Shown: positions 26,282-35,818, numbered from the stretch's first letter. The stretch: 64,000 bases of DNA from Nocardia niwae NBRC 108934 = DSM 45340 (GCF_001613465.1 NZ_BDCK01000015.1:682001-746000), one strand, 5' to 3'. Notes: generated from the sequence alone by a model not told the origin. A program made the numbers and translations.

Positions 26282-27763
26282 ATGAGTGATCGGAATTCGG
26301 TCGTGCCCAGGGCGGCGGCCGAGGTGCGCGCCTACGACATCGAGACCGATGTGCTGGTGGTCGGTTATGGATGTGCGGGGGCGGCCGCGGCGTTCGAGGC
26401 TGCAGCGGGCGGCGCGCAGGTGTTGATCCTCGATCGGATGAGCGGTCCGGGCGGCGCCTCGGCGCTGTCGGGCGGCGAGATCTATCTCGGCGGCGGCACA
26501 CCGATCCAAAAGGCGTGCGGGTTCGACGACGACCCGGCGGCGATGGCCGCGTTCCTGTCCGCCGCGCTCGGCCCGGGCGCCGACCCGGCCAAGATCGCGC
26601 GCTACAGCGAGGACAGCGTCGCGCATTTCCACTGGCTCGCCGACCGCGGTGTGCCGTTCGAACCCACCCTGTGGGATGCGCCCGCCTGGGTGCCGCCGAC
26701 GGATGACGGTCTGATGTGGCTTGGGGAGAACAGCAGGCCGTTCACCGACCTCGCCGCGCCCGCGCCCCGTGGCCATCGCCCGGCCGCCGCCGACTTCGGC
26801 GGCAAGCTGCTCATGGACCGCCTCACCGAGGCCGGCCGATCCGCCGGCGCGACAGCGCTTTTCGACACCAGGGCCGCGTGCCTGATCGTGGCCGGTGACG
26901 GCACGGTCGTCGGCGTGGTGGCGCGGCGGTACGGCACCGAGCTGACCATCCGCGCTCGCCGCGGCGTCGTACTGACCACCGGCGGATTCGTCGACAACGA
27001 CGCCATGCTCGCCGCCCACGCACCGCGACTGCTGGGACACACCAAGGTCAGCGCGGGCACCGACGACGGCAGCGGAATCCGGATGGCGCAGGCCCTCGGC
27101 GCGGCGGTGCGGCATATGGCCACGGGCCAGGTCGGCATCTCACTCGTTCCCGGCCTTGCCGCGCGCGGCATGGTGGTGAACGAGCACGGGCAGCGGTTCA
27201 TCAACGAGGACACCTATCCCGGCCGGATCGGCCAGGCCGCGCTGTTCCGGCAGGGTATGCGGACCTGGGTCGTGCTCGATGAACAAGCTTTCGACGAAGT
27301 GCCGGAACCACAGCGCTGGGGTGCGCGGCCCACCCATGTGGCGGAGACACCCGAAGAACTCGCCGGGCTGATGGGCGTGCCCGCTGCGGCGCTGGCCGAC
27401 ACCGTCCGCCGCTACAACAGCTTCGCCGCCGACGGCGCGGATCCCGAATTCGGGAAAGCGCCACGCTGGGTGCGGCCGCTCACGCCACCGCTCGCCGCCA
27501 TCGATGTGCGGGCGGGGGTGCGGCCGCCGGCGGAGGCCGGTGATCGCCGGGGGACCGGCGCGTCCGTCTTCACCCTCGGCGGTCTGCACACCGCGCTCGA
27601 CGGCGCTGTGCTCGATATCGACGGCGCGCCGATCCCCGGACTGTTCGCCGCGGGCCGTGCCGCGAGCAACCTGCACGGCGAGGGCTACATCAGCGGCACG
27701 TCGCTCGGGGACGGCACCTTCTTCGGCCGCCGTGCCGGCGCCGCCGCGGCCCGCCCCAGCTGA
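26282..27763 (+). CDS. KstD-like FAD-dependent dehydrogenase
   Basis: A 493-residue flavoprotein of the succinate dehydrogenase/fumarate reductase/ketosteroid dehydrogenase superfamily. The dinucleotide motif is GYGCAGAAAA near residue 25, with GGASALSGGEIYLGGG and a C-terminal GLFAAGRAASNLHGEGYISG. In steroid degraders such proteins serve as delta-1 or delta-4(5-alpha) ketosteroid dehydrogenases. It is clearly distinct from the kstD at 12112, so a delta-4 role or another ring position is possible (inference). ATG 26282 follows GGGAAGG. Confidence 0.8.
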   Translation: MSDRNSVVPRAAAEVRAYDIETDVLVVGYGCAGAAAAFEAAAGGAQVLILDRMSGPGGASALSGGEIYLGGGTPIQKACGFDDDPAAMAAFLSAALGPGADPAKIARYSEDSVAHFHWLADRGVPFEPTLWDAPAWVPPTDDGLMWLGENSRPFTDLAAPAPRGHRPAAADFGGKLLMDRLTEAGRSAGATALFDTRAACLIVAGDGTVVGVVARRYGTELTIRARRGVVLTTGGFVDNDAMLAAHAPRLLGHTKVSAGTDDGSGIRMAQALGAAVRHMATGQVGISLVPGLAARGMVVNEHGQRFINEDTYPGRIGQAALFRQGMRTWVVLDEQAFDEVPEPQRWGARPTHVAETPEELAGLMGVPAAALADTVRRYNSFAADGADPEFGKAPRWVRPLTPPLAAIDVRAGVRPPAEAGDRRGTGASVFTLGGLHTALDGAVLDIDGAPIPGLFAAGRAASNLHGEGYISGTSLGDGTFFGRRAGAAAARPS

Positions 27764-27775
27764 TCCGGGCGGCGG

Positions 27776-27792
27776 GTTCCGGTCATCGGGAT
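27776..27792. promoter_or_regulatory. Motif-2-like element before hsaA
   Basis: GTTCCG-GTCAT-CGGGAT, 10 of 12 arm bases as in the perfect copies, 69-85 bp upstream of hsaA. On the opposite strand the fadD3 copy reads almost the same around GGTCATCGGGATG. Confidence 0.45.
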
Positions 27793-27860
27793 GGATCGGA
27801 TCCGACCGCGCCGCACCGGCCTAGCGTCGAAAGACGGCACTACGAGGAGGACTACCGCAT

Positions 27861-29024
27861 ATGACCAACAAGGTGCTCGATCGGGTACGGGATCTGCTGC
27901 CCGCGATCCGAGAGCGAGCGGCCGACGCCGAGCTGCAGCGCAGAGTGCCCGAGCAGAGCATCCGGGAGCTGACCGAGGCGGGGGTGTTCCGCATGCTGCA
28001 GCCGTCCGGTTTCGGCGGCGACGAATCCTCACCGGTCGCGTTCTACGAGGTTATCCGCGCCATCGCCACCGCATGCCCGTCCACGGCATGGGTGTCCTCG
28101 GTGCTGGGCGCGCACCCGTGGCAGCTGGCCCTGTTCCCGCTGCGAGCGCAGCAGGACGTATGGGACCCCGATCCGGACACGCTGGTCTCGTCGTCGTACG
28201 CGCCGACCGGCAAGCTGATCCCCGTCGAAGGCGGCTTCGAGATCAGTGGTCGCTGGAGCTTCTCCTCCGGCTGTGATCACGCCCGCTGGGCGTTCCTCGG
28301 TGCGGTCGTGCCGAACGACGAAGGGGGAGCGGAATACCTGACCGTTCTGGTGCCGCGCACCGACTACCGCATCGAGGACGTCTGGCACGTCTCGGGGTTG
28401 TCCGGCACCGGCAGCAACGACATCGTCATCGAGCACGCGTTCGTGCCCGCCCACCGCACCTATAGCGCGAGTGAGCAGGCCGAGCTGCGCGGCCCCGGAC
28501 AGGCCGTCAATACCGCTCCGCTGTACCGGATCTCGTTCGGCGCGGTGTTCTCCAACACCATCACCGCACCTATCATCGGCGCCGCTCAGGGCGCATACGA
28601 AGCGCACATCGAGCGCATGCGCGAGCGGGTGCGGATCTCCTACGGCGGGCAGAAGGCTGCCGAGGATCCGTTCGCGCACGTGCGGGTCGCACGCGCCGCC
28701 TCCGAGATCGACGCGGCCGTGCTGCAGATGGAGCGCAACATCAGCGAACAGCTGCGCTACGCCGAGGCGGGGGAGGAAATCCCCTTCGAACTGCGGGTGC
28801 GCAGCCGCCGCGACCAGGTGCGCGGCACCGAACGCGCTATCGAAGCCATCGATCTGCTGTTCGACAACTCCGGTGGGCATTCCATCCGCAAACCCAATCC
28901 GATCGAACGGCACTGGCGCGACGCGCACGCGGGCAGCGTGCACGTCATCAACGACGTCGAGCGCGCGCTGGTTCTCTACGGCCGGGACGCGTTCGGGTTG
29001 CCGGTCACGGATCGGATGATCTGA
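27861..29024 (+). CDS. hsaA: 3-HSA hydroxylase, oxygenase component
   Basis: A 387-residue flavin-dependent monooxygenase of the acyl-CoA-dehydrogenase fold. In steroid degraders HsaA, with reductase HsaB, hydroxylates the aromatic ring A of 3-HSA to the catechol 3,4-DHSA. The blocks WVSSVLGAHPWQLALF, SSGCDHARWAF, SGLSGTGSND and RRDQVRGTERAIEAID match HsaA, and length (about 390) is typical. GAGGAGG precedes the ATG. Its stop overlaps the hsaD start (ATGA), giving an hsaA-hsaD operon. The flavin reductase partner is probably the product at 35274. Confidence 0.92.
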   Translation: MTNKVLDRVRDLLPAIRERAADAELQRRVPEQSIRELTEAGVFRMLQPSGFGGDESSPVAFYEVIRAIATACPSTAWVSSVLGAHPWQLALFPLRAQQDVWDPDPDTLVSSSYAPTGKLIPVEGGFEISGRWSFSSGCDHARWAFLGAVVPNDEGGAEYLTVLVPRTDYRIEDVWHVSGLSGTGSNDIVIEHAFVPAHRTYSASEQAELRGPGQAVNTAPLYRISFGAVFSNTITAPIIGAAQGAYEAHIERMRERVRISYGGQKAAEDPFAHVRVARAASEIDAAVLQMERNISEQLRYAEAGEEIPFELRVRSRRDQVRGTERAIEAIDLLFDNSGGHSIRKPNPIERHWRDAHAGSVHVINDVERALVLYGRDAFGLPVTDRMI

Positions 29025-29878
29025 TGACGCTCACCGCCGAGAACACCACGCGCTGGAGTACGACCGGTGGGCTCCGGCTGCGTTATCACGAGGCGGGGTC
29101 GGGCGCGCCGCTGGTGCTGCTGCACGGCTCCGGACCGGGCGTCTCGGGCTGGGCCAACTTCGGCGCGAACCTGCCCACCCTGGCCGAGCGCTTCCGCTGC
29201 CTGATCGTGGATCAGCCGGGCTTCGGCGGCAGCCGCCGCCCGGCGGTGTACGACCGCAACTACCTGCGCATCTCCGCCGATGCGGTGCTCGAATTGCTCG
29301 ACGACCTCGGCCTGGAACGTGTACACCTGCTGGGCAATTCGATGGGCGGCGCGGTAGCGACGCTGCTGGCGCTGGAACATCCCGAGCGGGTCGACCGGCT
29401 GGTGCTGATGGCGCCCGGCGGTGTCGGGGTGAACGTGCTGGGGCCGGAACCGTCCGAAGGCATCACTCGGTTGCTGGAGTTCAGCGCCGATCCCACCCGG
29501 GAGCGCCTCATCCCGTGGCTGCGGACCATGGTGTCGAATCCCGCTACCTTGACCGAAGAACTGGTCGATGCCCGGCTGGCCGCCGCCGCGGATCCGGACG
29601 CCATCGCCGCGCTGCGCGACGCCTACGCTACGTTCGCCGATCCCGCTCTCGCCGAACCGGTCCCGCTGTGGGCGCGGTTGCGCGGCCTGCGCCCGGAGAC
29701 GCAGATCCTGTGGGGGCGCGACGATCGGGTGACACCGGTGGAGGCTGCGCTGTTGCCCACGCGCCAGATCCCGAATGCCGATCTGCGCGTTTTCGCCCGA
29801 TGTGGTCACTGGGTGCAGATCGAGCGCAAGTCGGCGTTCGAACGCGCCGTCGTCGACTTCCTCACCGGCGGGCTGTAA
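29024..29878 (+). CDS. hsaD: C-C bond hydrolase of the meta-cleavage product (4,9-DSHA hydrolase)
   Basis: A 284-residue alpha/beta hydrolase of the MhpC/BphD type. The nucleophile is S106 in GNSMGG, the acid lies in WGRDDRVTP and the His in RCGHWVQIE; HGSGPGVSGW is the oxyanion region. HsaD cleaves the product of ring A meta-cleavage into a hexadienoate and the C/D-ring acid HIP. It is translationally coupled to hsaA. The downstream enzymes for the hexadienoate (HsaEFG) are not in the window. Confidence 0.92.
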   Translation: MTLTAENTTRWSTTGGLRLRYHEAGSGAPLVLLHGSGPGVSGWANFGANLPTLAERFRCLIVDQPGFGGSRRPAVYDRNYLRISADAVLELLDDLGLERVHLLGNSMGGAVATLLALEHPERVDRLVLMAPGGVGVNVLGPEPSEGITRLLEFSADPTRERLIPWLRTMVSNPATLTEELVDARLAAAADPDAIAALRDAYATFADPALAEPVPLWARLRGLRPETQILWGRDDRVTPVEAALLPTRQIPNADLRVFARCGHWVQIERKSAFERAVVDFLTGGL

Positions 29879-29894
29879 GCGCCGCCCACGTCGA

Positions 29895-32174
29895 TCACAT
29901 CTCGTGATCGCGGACCCATCCCGCGATCTGGGTCCGCGAAGTGAAGCCGAGCTTGGTCAGGATGTGCTCGACGTGGGTCTCGGCGGTGCGCACCGAGATC
30001 ACCAGGTCCGCGGCGATGCGTTTGTTGCTGTGACCCGCGGCCACCAGGCGGGCGACGTCCTTCTCCCGGCGAGTGAGGACGTCGGCCGCCTGCGGCTCGG
30101 CGGATGCGGTCTGCGGCGGTCGGGCCGCGGTAGGCGCGCGCCCCAGCGCGTAATCGATCGCCTCGCCCAGCGACAGCGTCGCCCCGCTGTCGAAGATCTC
30201 CTGGAACACTTCCTCGCCCAGTGCTTCTCGCACCCGCCCGCGCATCTTGTCGCCCAGGACGCCGGTGATGGCGTGCGCGAGGCGCACCGTGCTGCGTGCG
30301 AGGATCTCCGCGGCTCCGAGCAGACGTGCGGCGCGCTCGAAGTCGGCTCGCGCCACCGCCGTCCATGCCAGTCCCTCGAAACCGGAGGCGAGCCAGACGC
30401 ACCGGTCGAACAGGCTGAACATCTCGACCGACCGGGCGAGATAACCGGTCGCGGCGTCTTGATCGCCGCGTCGCCAATGGTCCAGGCCCATCGACCACTG
30501 CGCCAGCCCACCGAGCAGAGACGGTCCCCGTTCGGTGGTGACCGTCAGGAGTCGCTCGGCGAAAACGGTGGAGCGCGCGTCGGAGAGCACCAGCGCGCAC
30601 ACGAAGGCGAAGGCGAGACTGTCCATTTCCATCGCGTAATGCCCGCATTCGGCGGCCAGATGGGTCGCCGTCTCCGCCAATTCGAGGGCGCGGGCGGTGT
30701 CGCCGTCGTTGAAGGCCAGCAACGCCGAGTCGAGCATCGCCTCCGCGAGAATGTCGGGCGCGTTGACTCTGCGTGCCAGGGCGACGCATTCGTCCACCAG
30801 CTGCCGCGCTGACCCGCGATCCGAGAGCAGCGCCGCGAGTGAGGCCGCCGCGGAGAGCCCGCGTGCGCGCAGCTCGGTCGGTTCGCTCGACTTCGCCAGC
30901 GCGTCGGTCAGCCAGCGGTAGCCCTCGGTGAGGAAACGGTTGTGCTCCCAGAACGGCCGCAGCACCGCGGCCATCTCGAGCGCCGACTCCGGTGCGCCGG
31001 TGAGGCCGAACTGCAACGCCGCGCGCAGATTCGCGTGCTCGCGGTTCAGCTCACGGAACCAGACGACGTCGTCGGAACTCCAGTACGCGGTCCGGCCGCG
31101 CAGCGCCAGCCGCCGGTAGTGGTCGCGGTGGCGCGCTCGGATCGCGGGCTCGTCCCCGCGTTCGGTCAGCCGGTCGTGGGCGAATTGCCGGATCGGCTCC
31201 AGCATCGAGTACCGGCCGACGTCACCGTCGTAGCGCAGACTGAGCACCGATTTGTCGACCAGGCCGGTGAGCGCGTCGAACAGGGTCTGCGCCCTGGAAG
31301 CCGGTAGGCAGACGGCTTCGGCGGCGTCGATGTCGAAGCCACCGGAGAACACCGACAGCTGCTCCCACAGCCGCTGTTCGGCCGGGGTGCACAGGTCGTA
31401 ACTCCAGCGGATCGCCCCCTCGATGGTCTGCTGCCGTTCGGGCGCCAAGCGCGGTCCCGCGCTGAGCAGACCCATGGTGTCGTCGAGCCGGGCGAGAATC
31501 TGTTCCGGAGTGAACATCCGGAAACGCAAGGCGGCCAGTTCCAGCGCGAGCGGAATTCCGTCCAGCCTGCGGCAGATCGCCGCCAGCGCGCCCCGGTTCG
31601 CGGGCGTGGCCGCGAAGTCCGGGTTGGCCGCGCCCGCCCGCTCGGCGAGCAGCCGCATCGCATCGCTGTCCACCGTCTTCTCGTCCGGTAGCGGCAGAGG
31701 CGCGACGGGCATGACCTGTTCACCCTGCACACCCAGCACCTCCCGGCTGGTCGCCAGCACCCGCACCTCGGGGGTCGTGGCGACGATCCGGCCGACCAGC
31801 TGCGCGCACGCGTCGATCAGGTGCTCGCAGTTGTCCAGGATCAATAGCAACCGTTTGTCCGCGAGGAACTCGGTCAGCCGCCGCAGGGGCGTCGCCGTGT
31901 CGTCGCGCAGCGCCAGCGCCTCGGCGACGGTCACCGTCACCAGGTCGGGGTCGTGCACGTCGGCCAGCTCGACCAGCCATACCCCGTCCGGGAACGCGCG
32001 CGCGACCGCGACGCCGACCTGGCGGGACAGCCGGGTCTTGCCGACGCCGCCCGGACCGAGCAGCGTCAGCACCCGCGTCGTGGGCAGCAGCCGCTTCGCC
32101 GCGGCGAGTTCCTCCCGGCGCCCGACGAAGCTGGTGACCTCGGCAGGGAGGTTGCCGATGGGACGCCGCGCCAT
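29895..32174 (-). CDS. LuxR-type regulator with AAA/NTPase domain
   Basis: A 759-residue regulator. An N-terminal P-loop NTPase carries Walker A GPGGVGKT near residue 42 and LLLILDNCEHL as Walker B. A tetratricopeptide-like helical middle follows, then a C-terminal LuxR helix-turn-helix (LTRREKDVARLVAAGHSNKRIAADL). Such COG3903-type proteins activate transcription upon ligand binding. ATG 32174 (MARRPIGNLPAEVTSF) was preferred to a start 23 residues earlier. It converges with hsaD across 16 bp and lies within the steroid gene set, so it is a plausible regulator of it. Confidence 0.9.
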   Translation of the reverse strand: MARRPIGNLPAEVTSFVGRREELAAAKRLLPTTRVLTLLGPGGVGKTRLSRQVGVAVARAFPDGVWLVELADVHDPDLVTVTVAEALALRDDTATPLRRLTEFLADKRLLLILDNCEHLIDACAQLVGRIVATTPEVRVLATSREVLGVQGEQVMPVAPLPLPDEKTVDSDAMRLLAERAGAANPDFAATPANRGALAAICRRLDGIPLALELAALRFRMFTPEQILARLDDTMGLLSAGPRLAPERQQTIEGAIRWSYDLCTPAEQRLWEQLSVFSGGFDIDAAEAVCLPASRAQTLFDALTGLVDKSVLSLRYDGDVGRYSMLEPIRQFAHDRLTERGDEPAIRARHRDHYRRLALRGRTAYWSSDDVVWFRELNREHANLRAALQFGLTGAPESALEMAAVLRPFWEHNRFLTEGYRWLTDALAKSSEPTELRARGLSAAASLAALLSDRGSARQLVDECVALARRVNAPDILAEAMLDSALLAFNDGDTARALELAETATHLAAECGHYAMEMDSLAFAFVCALVLSDARSTVFAERLLTVTTERGPSLLGGLAQWSMGLDHWRRGDQDAATGYLARSVEMFSLFDRCVWLASGFEGLAWTAVARADFERAARLLGAAEILARSTVRLAHAITGVLGDKMRGRVREALGEEVFQEIFDSGATLSLGEAIDYALGRAPTAARPPQTASAEPQAADVLTRREKDVARLVAAGHSNKRIAADLVISVRTAETHVEHILTKLGFTSRTQIAGWVRDHEM

Positions 32175-32315
32175 GGGTGTCAACCCTAGGTACCGCGCGT
32201 GGCGCGCAAGAGCATTCTGGACAAATTCAACTCCGGTGGGCATCCCCGCGTGGTCCGCCGGCGCGGGGCCTGCGAAGACGTCGCCGGGACAGCGGATGGA
32301 TCGAACAGTTTCCGC

Positions 32316-33545
32316 TCATCGGACGGCGACGGCGGGGTCGACCTCGGTCAACTGGTGGCGCATGCGGTCGCGCTTGGCGCGCAGATAGCGCACGTTGTGC
32401 TCGGTCGGGCTGGTCTGCAGGGGGATTCGCCGTTCGACGGCGATACCGTATTCGGTCAGACCCGCCTGTTTGGCGGGATTGTTGCTGAGCAACCGGACCG
32501 ACCGCACACCCAGGTCGGCCAGGATCTGGGCGGCGGCGCCGTAGTGGCGGGCGTCGACGGGCAGCCCGAGCAGCAGGTTCGCGTCGACGGTGTCGGCGCC
32601 CCCGTCCTGGAGCTCGTATGCGCGCAGTTTGTTCAGCAGCCCGACGCCGCGTCCCTCTTGTCCGCGCAGATAGATCACGACCCCGCGGCCTTCGGCGGCC
32701 ACGGCCCGCAGGGCGGCGTCGAGCTGCTCGCCGCAGTCGCAGCGCAGCGAACCGAACGCGTCTCCGGTGAGGCATTCCGAGTGCACCCGGGTCAAGACGT
32801 CGTGTTCGCCCGGCGCACCGAACACCAGCGCGAGATGCTCGGCGTGGTTCGTCGCGTCCCGATAGCCGATCAGCCGGAACTCGCCGGACGGGGTGGGCAG
32901 CCGGGTCTCCACGATCCGGGCGACGCCCGCCTCGCGCCGCAGGCGGTAGTCCACCAGATCGGCGATGGAGATGATCGGGATCCCGTGCACGCGGGCCATG
33001 GTCAGCAGTTCCGGCAGGCGGGCCATCGACCCGTCGTCGCGGACCACCTCGGCGATGACGCCGGCGGGGCGCAAGCCCGCCAGCCGCGCCAAATCGACAG
33101 CGGCCTCGGTATGCCCTCGCCGGCCGAGTACGCCACGCGGGTGCGCTCGGAGGGGAAACACGTGCCCCGGGCGGGTGAGGTCCCGGGGTGTGGCGGCGGG
33201 ATCGGCGAGCAGGCGCATGGTGTGCGCCCGGTCGGCGGCCGAGATGCCGGTGCCCACGCCCGCCGCCGCGTCCACCGAGACCGTGTAGGCGGTGCCCTTC
33301 GGGTCCTGGTTGACCGCCGTCATCGGCGGCAGTTCCAGGCGGTCGAGATCCTCGCCCGCCATGGGCACGCACAACACGCCACTGGTGTGCCGCACCAGGA
33401 ATCCGATATTGCGCGGGGTCGCCATCTCCGCGGCGAGTACCAGGTCGCCTTCGTTCTCGCGGTCCTCGTCGTCCACCACGAGCGCCACGCCGCCGCTCGC
33501 GATCGCCGCCACCGCGGCAGGCACCGTGTCCAGTTCACCGGTCAT
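32316..33545 (-). CDS. ribBA: Bifunctional DHBP synthase / GTP cyclohydrolase II
   Basis: A 409-residue enzyme catalysing the two committed entries to riboflavin synthesis. The N-terminal DHBP synthase domain has [10 protein letters not shown] at 25-34 and HTEA (H145). The C-terminal GTP cyclohydrolase II has zinc ligands C258, C269 and C271 and GQEGRGVGL. Both domains look intact. Riboflavin genes are usually clustered together; this copy is alone among steroid-degradation and regulator genes. Its GGAGGTGG ribosome-binding site directly follows an exact copy of motif 1. It may be a second, inducible copy feeding FMN/FAD to the pathway (inference). Confidence 0.93.
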   Translation of the reverse strand: MTGELDTVPAAVAAIASGGVALVVDDEDRENEGDLVLAAEMATPRNIGFLVRHTSGVLCVPMAGEDLDRLELPPMTAVNQDPKGTAYTVSVDAAAGVGTGISAADRAHTMRLLADPAATPRDLTRPGHVFPLRAHPRGVLGRRGHTEAAVDLARLAGLRPAGVIAEVVRDDGSMARLPELLTMARVHGIPIISIADLVDYRLRREAGVARIVETRLPTPSGEFRLIGYRDATNHAEHLALVFGAPGEHDVLTRVHSECLTGDAFGSLRCDCGEQLDAALRAVAAEGRGVVIYLRGQEGRGVGLLNKLRAYELQDGGADTVDANLLLGLPVDARHYGAAAQILADLGVRSVRLLSNNPAKQAGLTEYGIAVERRIPLQTSPTEHNVRYLRAKRDRMRHQLTEVDPAVAVR

Positions 33546-33560
33546 CGTCCGCCACCTCCA

Positions 33561-33579
33561 TATGCCTAATCGAAATATG
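33561..33579. promoter_or_regulatory. Operator-like motif 1 before ribBA
   Basis: TATGCCTAATCGAAATATG, identical over 19 bp to the copy at 11208-11226, here with flanks that make CCATAT...ATATGG symmetrical. It lies 16 bp before the ribBA start, next to its ribosome-binding site. Confidence 0.65.
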
Positions 33580-33606
33580 GCGGGCCCGGAACGGCCAGGT
33601 GGCGTC

Positions 33607-34182
33607 TCACTGAGTGAGGCGGTCGATGTCCGCGAGCAGTTCGCGGGCGAAATCGCGCTCCGCCTCGTAGTGCCGGACACACCAGCGCAGCACCAGTTCC
33701 GGATAGACCCAGTCCGGATTCGCCTCGGCGCCTTCCGCGTCGGCCTCGGCGCGTTTGCGCATCTTCTCGGCGTACGCGATGTGCTCGGTGAGGATGTCAC
33801 GCATCCGCTCGGGCTCGGCGAGATTGCCCAGCCATGCCCGCAGCATCACGCTGTGCTTGAGCACCGGCGCCTCGACCGGCGCGTGATTGACCCAGTTCGC
33901 GGCCGCCGCACGGCCTTCCGGCGTGATGGAGTACATCCGCTTGCCGCGCACGCCGTCGTCCTGCACGACCGTGCGGGAGCTGGCGTAGCCGTGCTTCTCC
34001 AGACGCTTGAGTTCGGCGTAGATCTGGCTGAACGACGGGCTCCAATAGAAGAACTGCAGACTCCAGTCGGCCCATTTCTTCAGGTCGTAGCCGGAGAGTT
34101 CGTCGGCGTGCGAGAGCATGCCGAGCACGGCCCACGCGGTGGTCGGCAGGTCGGGCACCGCGGGTGTGCCGCCATCGGTCAT
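33607..34182 (-). CDS. PadR family transcriptional regulator
   Basis: A 191-residue PadR protein. The N-terminal winged helix begins [24 protein letters not shown], with wing residues [12 protein letters not shown]; the C-terminal helical domain is of the virulence-activator-alpha type. ATG 34182 ([12 protein letters not shown]) was preferred; ATG 34206 would add 8 residues and run into the motif-1-like element. It lies between ribBA and IclR on the same strand. A site before its own gene hints at autoregulation, as is usual for PadR proteins. Confidence 0.88.
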   Translation of the reverse strand: MTDGGTPAVPDLPTTAWAVLGMLSHADELSGYDLKKWADWSLQFFYWSPSFSQIYAELKRLEKHGYASSRTVVQDDGVRGKRMYSITPEGRAAAANWVNHAPVEAPVLKHSVMLRAWLGNLAEPERMRDILTEHIAYAEKMRKRAEADAEGAEANPDWVYPELVLRWCVRHYEAERDFARELLADIDRLTQ

Positions 34183-34205
34183 GGTCGGACTGTACCGCTC
34201 AGGCA

Positions 34206-34223
34206 TATGCGGATTCGATCTAT
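34206..34223. promoter_or_regulatory. Motif-1-like element before the PadR gene
   Basis: TATGCGGATTCGATCTAT matches 13 of 18 positions of motif 1. It fills the short gap between the IclR stop and the PadR start and is the most diverged copy. Confidence 0.4.
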
Positions 34224-35050
34224 CGCCAGCGCGCCCGGCGCGGGAACAGCGTCCGCCCCGCCTCGTGGGAGATCTCCAGCAGCACCCGCGCCAGCTTGTC
34301 GAAACTCATCGCCTCGGCCCGCCCGGACAGCGACAGCGCCGCGGGAGCCGTGCCACGGCCGCGCAATGGTGCTGCGACACAAGCGATTCCGTCCATGGAT
34401 TCCTCGCGGTCCACCGCAACGCCCTGGCGCAGGCGGATCTGGGCCAGCGCGCGGTGCAACGCGTCGGGCTCGGTGATGGTGTGCGCGGTCATGCGCGGCA
34501 GCCGGGAATGGAACGCGGCTTCGGCGATGCTCGGCTCCAAGGCGGCCAGCATCGCCTTGCCCAGTGCCGTGGAATGCGCGGGCATGCGGCCGCCGAGGCG
34601 GGTCGGCAGAATCGCGGCCAGTCGCCCACCGGCCTTGTCCAGGTAGACGACCTCGCGACCGTCGAGCACCGCCAGATGGCCGACCATGCCGGTGCGCTGA
34701 CACAACTCGTGCAGTAGCGGACTGACGGCGTCGCGGATCTCGTTGTGGTCGGCGGTGAGCCCGCCGAGTTCCAGGGTGCGCATGCCGAGCCGGTATCCGC
34801 CGGACGTGTGGGCCAGCCAGCGCAGCCGGATCATCTGGTCGAGGATCCGATGGACGGTCGAGCGCGGCAGGCCGGTGCGCTCCACCAGGCCGAGCAGCGT
34901 CAGCGTCGGCGTGGCGGCGTCGAACGCGTCCAGGATGAGGGTCATCCGTTCGATCATCGAGACGGGTACGTCGGCGGGGCCGGATTCAGCGTTTACAGGG
35001 CGAGCGCGGTGGGGCGCCCGGGCGGCTTCGGGCCGCAGCGTGACGGTCAT
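34220..35050 (-). CDS. IclR family transcriptional regulator
   Basis: A 276-residue regulator. The N-terminal winged helix spans about 30-90 (LLGLVERTGLPRSTVHRILDQM); the C-terminal effector-binding GAF-like domain includes STALGKAMLAAL and DGIACVAAPL. IclR proteins commonly control aromatic and steroid ring degradation and sense pathway intermediates. It is divergent from hsaB, and the 223-bp gap holds an 8-bp inverted repeat and motif 1. It is a leading candidate for a regulator of this locus (inference). Confidence 0.92.
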   Translation of the reverse strand: MTVTLRPEAARAPHRARPVNAESGPADVPVSMIERMTLILDAFDAATPTLTLLGLVERTGLPRSTVHRILDQMIRLRWLAHTSGGYRLGMRTLELGGLTADHNEIRDAVSPLLHELCQRTGMVGHLAVLDGREVVYLDKAGGRLAAILPTRLGGRMPAHSTALGKAMLAALEPSIAEAAFHSRLPRMTAHTITEPDALHRALAQIRLRQGVAVDREESMDGIACVAAPLRGRGTAPAALSLSGRAEAMSFDKLARVLLEISHEAGRTLFPRRARWR

Positions 35051-35082
35051 CTGAACCTCCGTCGGTCACATTCGGGCTGGTC

Positions 35083-35105
35083 GACCGGGCATTTCGGGCC
35101 CGGTC
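35083..35105. promoter_or_regulatory. Inverted repeat upstream of IclR gene
   Basis: GACCGGGC (35083-35090) and GCCCGGTC (35098-35105) form a perfect 8-bp inverted repeat with a 7-bp spacer, 33 bp before the IclR start. It is a possible autoregulatory site. Confidence 0.45.
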
Positions 35106-35247
35106 TGCTGTGTCTCCCATCACACTGGCGAATCCTCGACCGGGATGAATCGGGAGAACTACGTAGCTTCTACGGATCTCGATCTCGGTGACCGGACTCC
35201 GGTCTTGACCTCCCTCGGGCGGCGACTGCTGTCATAGCTGTCAGGTA

Positions 35248-35266
35248 TATGCCTGATCGAAATAGG
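35248..35266. promoter_or_regulatory. Operator-like motif 1 before hsaB
   Basis: TATGCCTGATCGAAATAGG differs from the exact copies at two or three bases. It runs into the AGGAGG ribosome-binding site, 8 bp before the hsaB start. Confidence 0.6.
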
Positions 35267-35273
35267 AGGTCCG

Positions 35274-35780
35274 ATGGAACCGGTGCTCGAGATGGACGGA
35301 TCGCCACTGGACGTGCGCGACTTCAAAGCCGTGCTGGGTCGCTTCTGCACCGGCGTCACGGTGATCACCGCACACTCCGGTGACGGGCCGGTCGGATTCA
35401 CCTGCCAGTCCTTCTCCGCGCTGTCGCTGGAGCCGCCCGCGGTCTGCTTCTGCCCGGCGCGCACGTCCACCTCGTGGCCGCGCATCCGCGCGGTGGGCCG
35501 GCTCTGCGTCAACATCCTGGCCCACGACCAGCAGGACATCTGCCGCCGGCTCGCGCGCAGCGGCACCGACAAGTTCGCGGGGGTCGACTGGGAGCCGTCG
35601 CCGAACGGCTCGCCACGGCTGGCCGGGAGCATGGCCTGGCTCGATTGCGAGGTCGAGCAGGAGGTCGACGGCGGTGACCACACCATCGTCATCGCGCGCG
35701 TCACCGCCCTGTCAGAGCACCGTGAAGCCGCGCCGCTGCTGTTCTACCGCTCCGCGTTCGGGCGGCTCGATCCGGCCTGA
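35274..35780 (+). CDS. hsaB: Flavin reductase (HsaB-like)
   Basis: A 168-residue flavin reductase of the HpaC/DIM6-NTAB type (DFKAVLGRFCTGVTVITAHSGDGPVGFTCQS at the N-terminus is diagnostic). It would reduce FMN/FAD with NAD(P)H for a two-component monooxygenase: HsaA, encoded 6 kb away, and possibly the LLM monooxygenase. Length is slightly below HsaB (about 185). It has a strong AGGAGG before ATG 35274 and motif 1 directly upstream. It precedes kshA by 92 bp. Confidence 0.88.
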   Translation: MEPVLEMDGSPLDVRDFKAVLGRFCTGVTVITAHSGDGPVGFTCQSFSALSLEPPAVCFCPARTSTSWPRIRAVGRLCVNILAHDQQDICRRLARSGTDKFAGVDWEPSPNGSPRLAGSMAWLDCEVEQEVDGGDHTIVIARVTALSEHREAAPLLFYRSAFGRLDPA

Positions 35781-35818
35781 GCGCCTCCCGGCCAGTGGGA
35801 CTGCGCATTTCCGCCCCG

